In this document: positions 38,237 through 49,200 of the stretch, piece after piece
Position numbering within the stretch: position 1 is the stretch's first letter
Layout: each line of letters begins with the position of its first letter
NCBI GenBank assembly: GCA_935421135.1
Contig: OW285196.1
Span: 3,446,001 to 3,510,000, forward strand
Direction: 5' to 3'
From: Bugulina stolonifera
Taxonomy: Eukaryota > Bryozoa > Gymnolaemata > Cheilostomatida > Bugulidae
DNA length: 64,000 nt
Made by a program: the position numbers and the translations under genes
Notes under the pieces: model-generated
The model's database searches: none
What the model saw: the letters and a program-made list of their open reading frames with translations, nothing else
What the model was told of the DNA's origin: nothing

Positions 38237-40554
38237 AACTTATAAAAGGAAGCGTAACCAGTGAGCAGTAAAATACTCTGAGCAAGTTGCACACAAGGTA
38301 CCCCTCCTATTACGGTCACCATGCACCCTCTATGTTGTTAAGAGGTTTTGCCCTTTAATATAAAGCATGCTCTATCTACTACACATTTTGTGAAGCATAC
38401 ATGCAACTACACAATTAATTATACGTAAACGACGTTATACAACTCGATTTCAAGGTTGGCTGGTCACAGTATGTTGGAACTACACGTATACTAGATTCAA
38501 AACATAATGTGTAAAAACGGATGTTAAAGAATAATTTCATTTAAATTGTATGTACATCACCCCGTCTACTGTTTCCAAAGTGCCCACACAAGTACAGATC
38601 AGCAGCGCATGACGTAATATGAAAGTTTCAAGTAACTCTACAGTACACATGTACATGTACATGCTCACAGATTGATGGATTTTTTGTGATACAACCTTTA
38701 GTTAACCCTTATATTAGCACCTTTATTAATACAAATCATTCGTAGTTAATTGTGACATGCCATTGGCTGTGTTACCTAGCTAGCAGTACATTGTAGATTG
38801 GATACACACACATGCACATGCACATGTGCATGTATAAATATGTCAAACAAAGAGGACATGAATCAAAATGAACACAAAAGTTGAAATCATAGTTCTGCAA
38901 GCTGTTTGCCACATTTGGTTTTTATGTGTACGTTCATAATAATTCTGCATTGTATTTTACTGCAAATTTACATGTAATAGATGTACTGTAGATATTCACA
39001 GATATGATGGAAGAGGGTTTAATGAAAGCGGTGGAGGAACTCTTAGTATGGAAGATGGAACCTTCAAGGTTCAGCTAAGGTACAATATACATGTACATGT
39101 AAAAAGTAGAACTACTCCACTGCAAATATTGCTCATCTTCTCATATTATAATGGTGACATAATTATGAGATTACATGGCCTTGTGAGAGAAAAAAAAATT
39201 AACATGATTATATAATTATATTATTATGATTGTAAAGTCTGAACAGAGAGTTTTGCGATGTAGCCAAATATCACAAATGATAGCTAAGATAATACATTGA
39301 CAATGCCATCAGTTGAGGAACATGACTGGCAAAATTATAGGCTTGTTCAGAAACAGTACTGGCACATATGAGACTGCTTTTAATTACAGAATGGTTTATG
39401 AACGTTCAGGTGTGACCATTGCTTGCTCTGACGGCCTGAAAGGCCACTGTGTAATACTGAATGGTTATCTATGCATATTGCAATATCTAGATGATGCCTT
39501 AAAAATCTGGGATCTGATGTATCTAATTAATCTTTTTTATCAGACCTGAGCAACTTTAGGTATTAGTTTCAAGGCTGCAAATAGTGGAGTTGGATGTGCT
39601 GTTTAGCTGTTTACCACACTGTTTCTTACCCAATAAATTTGCCTAAGCTTCAAACATACTAATACATAAATTAATTTCTTTCAGTCTAGGGAATCGACCA
39701 ACCACTGGGGCGATACACTGGTATTACGGTGACTTAAACACTGGTCATGACACCGTCTACGACACCATACATATGATTCAAACAAACCCGGATCTGATGG
39801 CCATCAGTGCACGAGAATACATGTATGTTTACAACATTGAAACAGGTGCTAAACTAATTCATCAAAACTGTTCCACATCTAGATCTCTTGTTTATTATAA
39901 ATGGAACAATGATAGAAACGTTGTAATATATCATCGTGCGGGATGGAGTTGATCCATAATAATTATCTAATGATATGCGAGCCATAGTGACAAAACATGT
40001 ATGTGGTCATCATTTTAGGAAAATTCGTCACATTGTGTGATAGGGCATCTATGCATAAATGTACAACTCCTTTCCTGGTAATCCTTGCCATTGATGGACG
40101 CAGGTTAATTGGGATGAATCGCAGCCATGTTACAGAAATACATAGATGTATGTGTATTCTTATTGTACAATTTTCACAACAGCAAGCCTTTTTATATTTG
40201 ATTCTGGCCTAAAGAAGCAATATTTTTCTCCAATCTACATATATTTTTGTAAGAAAGTAATTAATGTGTTCTTTGCATAAAATACTTTTCCACCAATGCC
40301 GCCATCTACATGTATGTCTCCATTGATGCCTTCATCTATGTCTCCACCTATCCCCACCTTTCTTCATCCTGTCTCCACCTGTATCAACCTCACTACACCT
40401 GTCTCTACATGTCTTCACCTTGTCCCACCTGTAAGTGTTATGACTTGTGTTCACTTAGTGTATAATGTATACATGTACCTACACTTCTGTGTCTCCACCA
40501 ATGCAGCATCAGCTTGTTCAATGAATCGCTAGTTAAAATTCTGCAATTCCATAT

Positions 40555-41218
40555 TGTAATGGTACGCACAGTCGTCTCCTACACCTGACACTCATTATTG
40601 TGTGCATATACATGTATATATCTGCTTGTAAATTACTATATGTTATCGTATATACTTGTATGATTATTACTAAGTCTTTTGATGCCTTTTATACCCATGT
40701 ACAGAGGCCCGACCTCTCAGAATCCATTGATATTCATTTTGTACATGAATTGGACCATAATAAGCAACTTTTGTATAACCCGACCTATTTTGGGTCGGCC
40801 GTCGGGCTTCCGGCGGCCATGTTGTTGCGCAATTTCCGGACGACCTCACGTCGTCTTTTCCCGACCTTACGTCGGCCGGAAGTCCTTATACTATATAAAG
40901 GGCACTGTTTTACTGTTCATTGTCTCAGTCTTCATTTGGCTTTCAATAAAGACACATCTATACTTGATACAGAGACTTTCACTTCCTTTTGTCAGGTCAT
41001 TCGCTTAGCGAACCGCCTACTAGGTCGGATCACTCTCTTTCAACGTATAGTCTGAAGGTCAGACTTGGGACCAGATGGGTCGTCACTGGTAGTTATTGGG
41101 CTACTGAGACCGCTCGATCTTTCATGTAATGCGAAGTCCTATTACCACTCATAGGCACTTCATTTCTGGGTCGATAGTCGTCCAAGGACGACCGCACCAA
41201 ATCACAGAAACCGTTACA
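40555..41218 (+). mobile_element. solo LTR just 3' of gene A, 664 bp
   Basis: TGTAATGG...CCGTTACA ends, ATAT on both sides as a possible 4-bp TSD. Contains a TATA box at 40891-40899 and AATAAA at 40945-40950. It begins 22 bp after the gene A stop codon, so it may supply gene A's 3'UTR and polyadenylation signal. The equivalent place after gene B has no LTR. Nearly identical to the inverted copy at 44273-44936. Confidence 0.88.
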
Positions 41219-41720
41219 ATATTTATTTAATTTTTCAATGAAATGAATGCCCCACTTCATCCATATATGGTACCTTGCTTTAATAAAAACAGCCTGACAT
41301 TTACTTGTAGCTCACTTCTCATCAATTATCAACAGTTCTGGTGACTCTCTTACAAGTTCTCCCATGACAACTATGATTCTCCTTTCCATCTATCTATCTG
41401 TAAGTTAAACTTTTCTTCTATTTCTGCCATCTACATCGCAGTCTTGTGAAAAGTCAGAAGAATCATGAATTGAGTAATTCACATCTGATATGCTGTGACT
41501 TTGCCTGGAAATGCTTGAAATATGCTCTCTTTCAATTGTTTATGGGTTTAGTATTGAAAGCAGCAAGGCCAATGTTACTGTAATTCAATGACAGTTTTGG
41601 TTTCTGGTAGATCATTTTGGGAAAACAGAATTGAAATAGTGATTACAGAGATCACTAGGCACCAGTGTCTCAGTTTATTTAGAAGAATAACAGTATTGTC
41701 ATGACGCGGCGCTTTTTAAG
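41219..41720. other. downstream part of duplication unit A
   Basis: 41310-41600 closely matches 53520-53820 downstream of gene B (shared GTTCTCCCATGACA, TCAGAAGAATCATGAATT-type and TTGTTTATGGGTTTAGTATT). No reading frame is preserved between the copies, so it looks non-coding, perhaps 3'UTR or flank. Confidence 0.7.
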
Positions 41721-42576
41721 CAAGGAGTAAGAGAGAGACGGCGGCTCGCCCAAGAGAATTTTGTGTTCGATGCGCTCCTCGGTACAAAAAATATGAGCAC
41801 ATGAGTCGCTGGCATTAAACGAGTAGACAACTCCGTTGAATCGTGATGCGCTTCCTCATTGCTAAACAGCAATGCACATGTGCAAGGCTCTGGCGCTTAT
41901 AACGTCACAGTTATAGCATTCAATAAAAATTATTTTTATGGAGAGATAGACATTATTGCTTATTGACATAGCCTATAGTTTGAGCACTATTTTCATTTAG
42001 TGTGGGCATGTTGTAGGGCCCACAAACTAGCCCACCAACTAAAATGGTATCTGAACTATGCACCATAAATCAAATTAAGTATATGGAGTCCTGATGTTAG
42101 AGAAATGTCTTGCACAACTTAGCTAATTTCAATCGTGATTTCAGTGTTTGTACGGTTTTTTTTTATTGGTAAAGTTTAAATTTGGATTTAAACTTTACCA
42201 ATTGCAGCAAGTTGAAATCTATTAGCATAATTTTTGCTATTTTGCTGAGCATGTTGGTATGTACAAAAAGTGTCATTTTATGTTGAAATACGCGATTTCT
42301 TTCGAATCTGGCGAATTTACTTGCCGATATCTATCATATCCCATTGAAATATGTAGTGTTTATATAGTCAGCCTGTCGATTAGAGTGCTACCAATTGTTG
42401 GCATTGCTTATAGTTTAGTTTTAGTTGATGTGTGAATTTTACTTTTTTAAAAATATTCATCATCTTTTCTTCTGACTTTACCAAGTACCCGAACACCGGA
42501 ACACCGGAAGCCCATTGTAACGTAAACAATTATACAGGTTCTTATAGACGAGCCTCCTTCTCTCTCTTACTCCTTG
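41721..42576. mobile_element. 856-bp inverted-repeat element in the A unit, absent from B
   Basis: Ends CAAGGAGTAAGAGAGAGA...TCTCTCTCTTACTCCTTG with GGCGGCTCG/CGAGCCTCC inside them. In the B unit the flanking sequences (CATTGTCATG... and ...GGATGCCAGAACC) are joined by only a few tens of bases, which supports an insertion. No coding sequence. Contains the 17-bp-stem palindrome at 42165-42202. Confidence 0.72.
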
Positions 42577-43930
42577 ATTTCAGTAGGATGGATGCCAGAA
42601 CCCCTTAAATACATTCTACTGATATCTTTCCGTATTGCAATCACAAGTAGCTATTTCTCCTCATCTACCTGTTGCAAGTTGCACTAAGGTAACTTTACTG
42701 TTCTGTTTACAGGTGCATCACGGCATGCCATAACATGAGATATAACACCTGCTGCCATGGAGAAATAAAGGCATGTCGTATCCTTCTCTGAAGTATTCCA
42801 GTGCAAACTGCAATATTGTAATCACAAGGCGGGTCCTAAACATTATATAATTAGCAATTCAACAACAGCATTGAAAGACTTCGAGAAAGTATTTTACTCG
42901 GTAAAGCAGTATTTTTATTGATTATGTACATGTAAAGGTTATCCAATAATTCAATATTCCAGTAGGTTGAGTCTGGTATATTTATATTTAGTGAATTATA
43001 CTCTAATTGGCTGATCGTACCCTGGATCAAGAACAACAACTATATTATAGAAGCTGAATAAAAGTTGAAAGGCAATATCACTGATGCAGTTTTTACTTAC
43101 AAATTCAGATTTTGCAATTATATATCATAAAAGAAGCTAAAGGAAAATTACAAATATTAGGTTATAAGACCTCTAAACTGGGAAGACCTCTTGTGATCTT
43201 GCCAAGTTCTACACTATTAATAAAAAGACACAAGGCTCTGGACCTGGCCTAACAAATGTGCTAACTTACCCAGTAAACCTGCAACTGCACTCACAACAAG
43301 ACATAATAAAATGGTTTAGTCCTTATTGTGGATATAGAAATTAAACAGTGTGAAAGCCTATGAAGAAATGGACTAATATTGGATGATCTCCAAATACATG
43401 AGCTAGCTGTTGTTAGCTCTTCATGAGTGCCTACCCCCCCCCCCCCCCCCCCCCCAGTGGTGAACAAAAGAAAGTCATAACCGAGAAGAACAATAAACTT
43501 ACTCTAAAGTAGCTTAAGTTTAAAAGGTTCTATTAATGGTACTGTGACGATAGTTCCTCTTTACATTGTATTTGCTGATCACCGAGTACATTAGTTAAAA
43601 TACGTGTAGCTGCAATCATGTACAGAATTTACGGTGTGCCTCTAAATACAACAGTTCACTAGACTGGGTCAATCACTGAGAAGTGTTACACTGCCAGATT
43701 GACAATATTTTAGAAGTGGCAATTTAATACCTACTATGCAAGGAAGTACGTGTAGTTATACTAAACCAAAAAAATGTGAGGCCAGTTGTACACGCAGCAT
43801 ACATGTACATGTACATGGCTACCAACCAAGAGTTTGTAGGTCCAACATCAGCCATCAGCAACAAAGCCATCAGCGAGCTTTTCATCACCCTGAATTTCTG
43901 TGCCTGTTTAAACCAGGAATTCAAAATTGA
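42577..43930. other. rest of the A downstream unit
   Basis: 42586-42840 corresponds to 53962-54015 joined to 58925-59150, and 43520-43770 corresponds more weakly to 59280-59500. No gene seen. Includes the 22-base C run. Confidence 0.6.
43434..43455. repeat. homopolymer of 22 C
   Basis: Uninterrupted C run in AT-rich DNA; its length is likely to vary between alleles or reads. Confidence 0.95.
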
Positions 43931-44005
43931 CGAAAGCTAATCAAAAATCTGAATGGCTTGTTGGATAGGCCCTACCTAAGACTATTCAAAGAGTCAGCCG
44001 GTACC

Positions 44006-44132
44006 AGAGCAGATGACATCATCTACTACAGAGTATAAGAGCAGATGACATCATCTACTACAGAGTACAAGAGCAGATGACATCATCTACTACAGAGTAC
44101 AGGAGCAGATGACATCATCTACTACAAAGGCA
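44006..44132. repeat. 32-bp tandem repeat, 4 copies, with a palindromic core
   Basis: The unit AGCAGATGACATCATCTACT plus ACAGAGTATAAG is repeated four times. Each contains GATGACATCATC, a self-complementary word that includes the bZIP-type site TGACATCA. A related single GCAGATGACATCATCTGC is at about 25818-25838. Confidence 0.9.
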
Positions 44133-44272
44133 GTTGGTGTCCTCTTGGTGACCCACTCCACCTTGTTAGAAAGCACAGTCATGGAAGTGCTGATCTTGAA
44201 TAACTTTCCGTTAATGAAGAGTTTACAAATTCTTTCTACAATTATGATAACACAATGTTAAACCATAAATAT

Positions 44273-44936
44273 TGTAATGGTTTCCGTATTTTGGTGCGGT
44301 CGTCCTTGGACGACTATCGACCCCGAAATGAAGTGCCTATGAGTGGTAATAGGACTTTGCATTACATGAAAGATCGAGCGGTCTCAGTAGCCCAAATACT
44401 ACCAAAGACGACCCATCTGATCTCAAGTCCGACCTTCAGACTATACAATGAAAGAGAGTGAACCGACCTAGTAGGCAGTTCGCTAAGCGAATGACCTGGC
44501 AAAAAGAAGTGAAAGTCTCTGTATCAAGTATAGATGTGTCTTTATTGAAAGCCAAGTGAAGACTGAGAGGATGAACAGTAAAACAATACCCTTTATATAG
44601 TATAAGGACTTCCGGCCGACGTGACGTCGGGAAAAGACGGCGTGTGGTCGTCCGGAAGTTGCGCAACAAGATGGCCGCCGGAAGCCTGACTGCCGACCCA
44701 AAATAGGTCGGGCTCTACAAAAGTTGCTTATAATGGTCCAATTCATGTACAAAATGAATATCAATGGATTCTGAGAGGTCGGGCCTCTGTACATGGGTAT
44801 AAAATGCATTAAAAGACTTAGTAACAATCATGTAACTATATACAATAACATATAGTAGAGTACAAGCAGATATATACATGTATGTGCACACAATAATGAG
44901 TGTCAGATGTAAGATACGATTTGGCGTACCATCACA
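44273..44936 (-). mobile_element. solo LTR, 664 bp, inverted relative to 40555
   Basis: Same length and nearly the same sequence as 40555-41218 but in reverse orientation, flanked by ATAT. TATA box complement at 44591-44600 and AATAAA complement at 44541-44546. Lies between units A and B. Confidence 0.88.
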
Positions 44937-46210
44937 ATATTTCAAACATCAAGGAAGTTCAATAAGCACAATTTTTTCTGTATTTGTTGGTGGAGATACA
45001 TGTAAATACTATGAAAAGTCAATTTCTTCATATTTTCCATAAAAGAGTGAATGGGGTTAGTTGGTAGCCCATTTTCTAGTGTTTCCCCAAAAATGCACAT
45101 AATACACACGTAATAATATTACATGTATATCAAACAACTAAAATTTACATGGAGTTTTCCACTTATATTTCAGAAAGAACACACAGCCTTTGAATTTTCA
45201 TCCATCTGTGTCCTGTTCATCTAACAACAGCTAATTTTCATGGGGGAGGGGGGGAGACATGTGACCAATCACTTAGACTGCAATATCAAATCAGCTTGGC
45301 ATCTAGCTTTGTAAAAAAACAAGCATATTCATGTTGTGAAAGAAAGAGAGAATGTACTTGAAGAGGAGACAAACATGTTAGAGACCTAAAACTAAAATCT
45401 TTTTGACAGAGAAGTCTTTTAAACTGTGCCACATATTCTTATAGCATCTGTTCCCCAATATGAATAATTGATAATTATGTTTAATTCAGATTTCTCTAAA
45501 CTATATGCTAATAGTATTTTCTAGTTAACAAAGTACTGAACATAGAGTACTTCTTGTGAAGGGCGTGCCATTCGTGCAGTTTTGCTGATAGTCAAATGAC
45601 ACAAAATACTGCAGTTATTCAATTTTGTATTTTGTAAAATTCAAATTGAATACCGAAAGCATTTATTAATACATGTGGGTACTACACGTAACATCATACC
45701 CGTATGGAATTACAGCTGCGGTTTTTAGTTGGAATCATACACCTTGCTAGGTACTAGATGATCTCTTGCATCACCCTAACCCTGTAACAGGGTTAGGGTG
45801 GGTCCTTGGTGATGAAAGAGACTCGGCCTTGCCTCCTCAGATCTGCTTGTTGGATGACAATTACCAAGAGACTAACTGCTAGCAGATGGCATAAACACAG
45901 TAAATATTAGTTTTGCAGTAGAAGACATGGTTTGATAGCTCGAACTATGAGACTTTGCTCAGATGGTCTCTTCAACAGTTATATACAATAATATACCACA
46001 ACTGGAAAAGAGGCTGCCTGTTTTAAGTAGCTGTTCAATTGTAACTACCAACAAACTATCCTACAAATTGAACATTATTTTTCTTGTAATTAACCACAAT
46101 CATGTACTTTGCGTCAACAATGGATAATATTGTTTTTATGATAGACACAGTGGTAAAGGATAGCTACATGTAGTTACAGTAGATGATGAAAGTGTTCTGT
46201 CTCCAATAAA
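44937..46210. other. spacer between units A and B
   Basis: No gene. Holds a perfect hairpin at 45772-45800 and a G-rich patch near 45243. The final ~80 bases are the presumed promoter or 5'UTR of gene B. Confidence 0.4.
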
Positions 46211-49200
46211 ATGGAGTTAAGATTTGCATTGGTTTACCTAGGAGTTCTTGGTTATCTTCTCTTAGTTTCAAGTGAGTAAATATAATTTTGTTCAACTTTA
46301 TTCTACATTGCATTCGGAGTTATCCACAGCCACGATCAAAGTGATTATTCCCATGAGCATAGATAGTTTAAATGTAAAGCCGGTAGTTTAGTCTGCCCAA
46401 TGCGCCCTCCAGGTACATGTGGTTGTCAGGTGATGCGCAAATCTATGTCAGACATTACAAACAAATACAATATGCGATTATACATGTACAGTCATAAATG
46501 TAATTTTAGCTGGCAATGATGGAGTTATATTATTACACAAAATAATCGCTGTTTACATGTATTTAAATGCATATTTTTGTTGCTCCTAGTTTATTGGAAA
46601 GGCAGTGGCTCAGCTAATCTGTTTGCCACACTTTCTGACAGCGACTTTGTTTGAATCGCTGTAATTCAAACTGAGGCGACACACAGTTTTTACATAATTA
46701 TGTACAATGTAGCACTGTTAGTGCAAGCATGTACATGTATTTCTCAGATGCCTATGAACCTGTGGTGCATGGAAATGAGTCTGTCATAAATGTAAGAGCA
46801 GCTGACCTTCCAAGTGGTTCACACTACCCATGTACTGGTGGTCTACAGGTATGATGTTATCCTTAAACTGGGCCATATGTTGTTACTGACAGTAGCATTT
46901 CCATTTACATTTACATGTACATGTATATATGAATACGCCGCCAACCTGCGGCATTTCTCCGTATTTTGTGCAACAAGCTCAAAGGCATACTGACTTATAT
47001 ACTATATTATATGGCTGTGCTCTCTCTGCATGTTCTGTCAAATGCTCTTTACTGTAAACAAGTAGTATCTCTTAGGTAGAACAGCGAGGTGCCAGTCCTT
47101 AGAACAAGACACTGGTGCATGTATTATAGAATATTATTGTAAAATCCAACCATGTATTATTCTGTAGGTAGACAGGAAGAATAACTCCCAGCTATTAATT
47201 GCACTATGTCCAATTTACGGTATTTACATGGGCAGTATTCAAGCACTATCTGTTACCAATTTAAGTTCTACACCAACACGTTAGTAGCAAATTATAATAA
47301 TTAGTTTTATGAGGATTACAGGACTATCTTTATTTTGGTTTCACATTCCATGTACAGGTATTTTCTCTACATTGAAGTGTGGGTGATGTGATTCTATACA
47401 CTTGCAAATATCACAGTACAGTAATACAAGACTAGTGAGTAGCACCAATAGAGTGAAAAATTGTTATGGGACGCAGCTGAAACCGCTGGAGTTTCCCTCT
47501 GGAGTGTCGAATTCTATTAGACAGTTAATCAGAATAATAACAATAGACATGTACATCTTTGCCAATTTGTGTATATTTTTAAATTGGAGCACTTTAAGCT
47601 GGTTAGCTCCCTCTGCTTCATAGCTACTGTCCGATCAGAGGTATTTGTTTCCTTGTCTACAACTACACTACTTACTTAGTAGACTGCTATAGACTTGGTT
47701 GTAGCATAGCTTTTCTCCCTCAATGCCTCTGCCACAACGTTTTGGAATACATATATTTGTTCGAAACATTTTGCTAATCTATCTAAACCTAAAGGTGCAA
47801 TAGGCAGCTATTTAATGTAGTGATTCCAAAGGTTATCTAACAATGATTTTGATTGTATTATACAATGTACATGTACTTGATAAGTGTATATCAGACCTTA
47901 TTATGCTAATGTACTTGTATTATACAGTGGTTTAATGACAAAAAACTAATATTAGACATGACTAGTTTGGTCATTTACTAATATTTTGATAACTATCCAG
48001 TTACATGTAGCCTCATTGTCAGATTTCGAATATTACCATAATATGATGATCTCCATTTTACAGCCTTGTACGATACTGTGGTACATCAACGAGGAGGAGC
48101 TGCTGATGGTGACAGAGCAAGTGCTAAATTTAGAGAACCTTGGCACATGTACCAGACATCCGATGGAAGTATCATATACTTTGTAGAAAGTAAATCCTGC
48201 CTACGAGAGATCAATCGGGAGACGGGATACTTACGAACACTTTTAGGTAAATTAGGCTTTCACAACTTTATAACTATGTTCACATCTCATATAGTTATAT
48301 TATAGGTAGTTGCAGTTACATATACAACAGTATTTTCCCTTTATTACCTCTTACAAAACTAAGGTGAGGCTGGCAGTTGTAAATACTCCACATTGGATTG
48401 GACTCGACAGATGGCAGAGGAAAACGGCTGGACATTTAAGACCGAAGGAGTGAGAGCAATGACTTACTATGAGAAGGCGAAGACATGGTTCTTTGCTGTT
48501 GTAGACAATGTAAGGCACTTTATCTGCTACTGTTTCTCTAACTACTTGGAGAAACAACTGTTGAATAAGACTCAAATAATGATGCCTAATTGCCCTTAAA
48601 AGATAATGTTTTCAAGTTAGATGCCAAAACTTTAACACCAGTCATGCCTGAATGCTCATAAAGCATCCATTGATTAAATATATAAACCATATAATCATAT
48701 AAACCAGTACAGTTTGCGAACCTCTTATATACAGGTACACTACTCATGACACACATGGCACGCGTGACCCGCGTGACACGTGTGACACGCGTTACACACG
48801 TGACACGCGTGACTAGTTAATAATGCTAACATTTCGTAAAGCAGACATTTATTCTACTACCATTTCTAGGGATTGTTTACCTACATCTTTAATACTGAGG
48901 AGAATGTATACAAGGGTAGACGAGTACTCAGCCAGCCAGAAATGGGTCGTGAAAGAGCAATTAGTTTTCTGTTAGTGTCAGCAGATATAATATGGCATAA
49001 ATTTGGAAAAGGTAACTCCTGTTTCAAAATATCTGATAAGCCTATTGAAACTCAATTAAACTTACATTGTATTTGTAGACTTGCATATACGTGTACATGC
49101 ATAACAGGGGCGTAACTTTTGAAAAATTTTTGGGGTGGCCAGAAGTCGGGTGTTTATGCAGGCCATCGGCCTGCCCGAGCGCGGAGCGCGAGAGCGGGGT

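Larger units (their letters stand above)
30937..40532 (+). pseudogene. gene A: ten-exon secreted NHL-like protein, frameshift in exon 2
   Basis: Exons: 30937-30997, 34632-34734, 35945-36056, 36580-36765, 36910-37055, 37859-38000, 38992-39079, 39685-39845, 40019-40147, 40507-40532. Exons 3 and 5-9 equal gene B's lengths; exon 4 is 3 bp longer, and all of 3-10 are open in the expected frame. Exon 1 encodes a signal peptide (MELRFTLNYLRIIGYFLLVS). Exon 4 holds an NHL-like blade (GDRASAKFRDPGHMYQTSDG, YFVERKSCLREISRETGYLR). Exon 2 is 103 bp against 101 in B; the 2 extra bases lie between about 34680 and 34702 and put a TAG right at the start of exon 3. Read as is, only a short peptide results, so A is a probable young pseudogene, a null allele or an error site. 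Large insertions occupy introns 1 and 2. Confidence 0.75.

Noticed and set aside
41310..41600. Conserved coding exon shared with 53520-53820
   Set aside because: The minus-strand frame open in B is broken in A; conservation comes from the duplication, not from coding.
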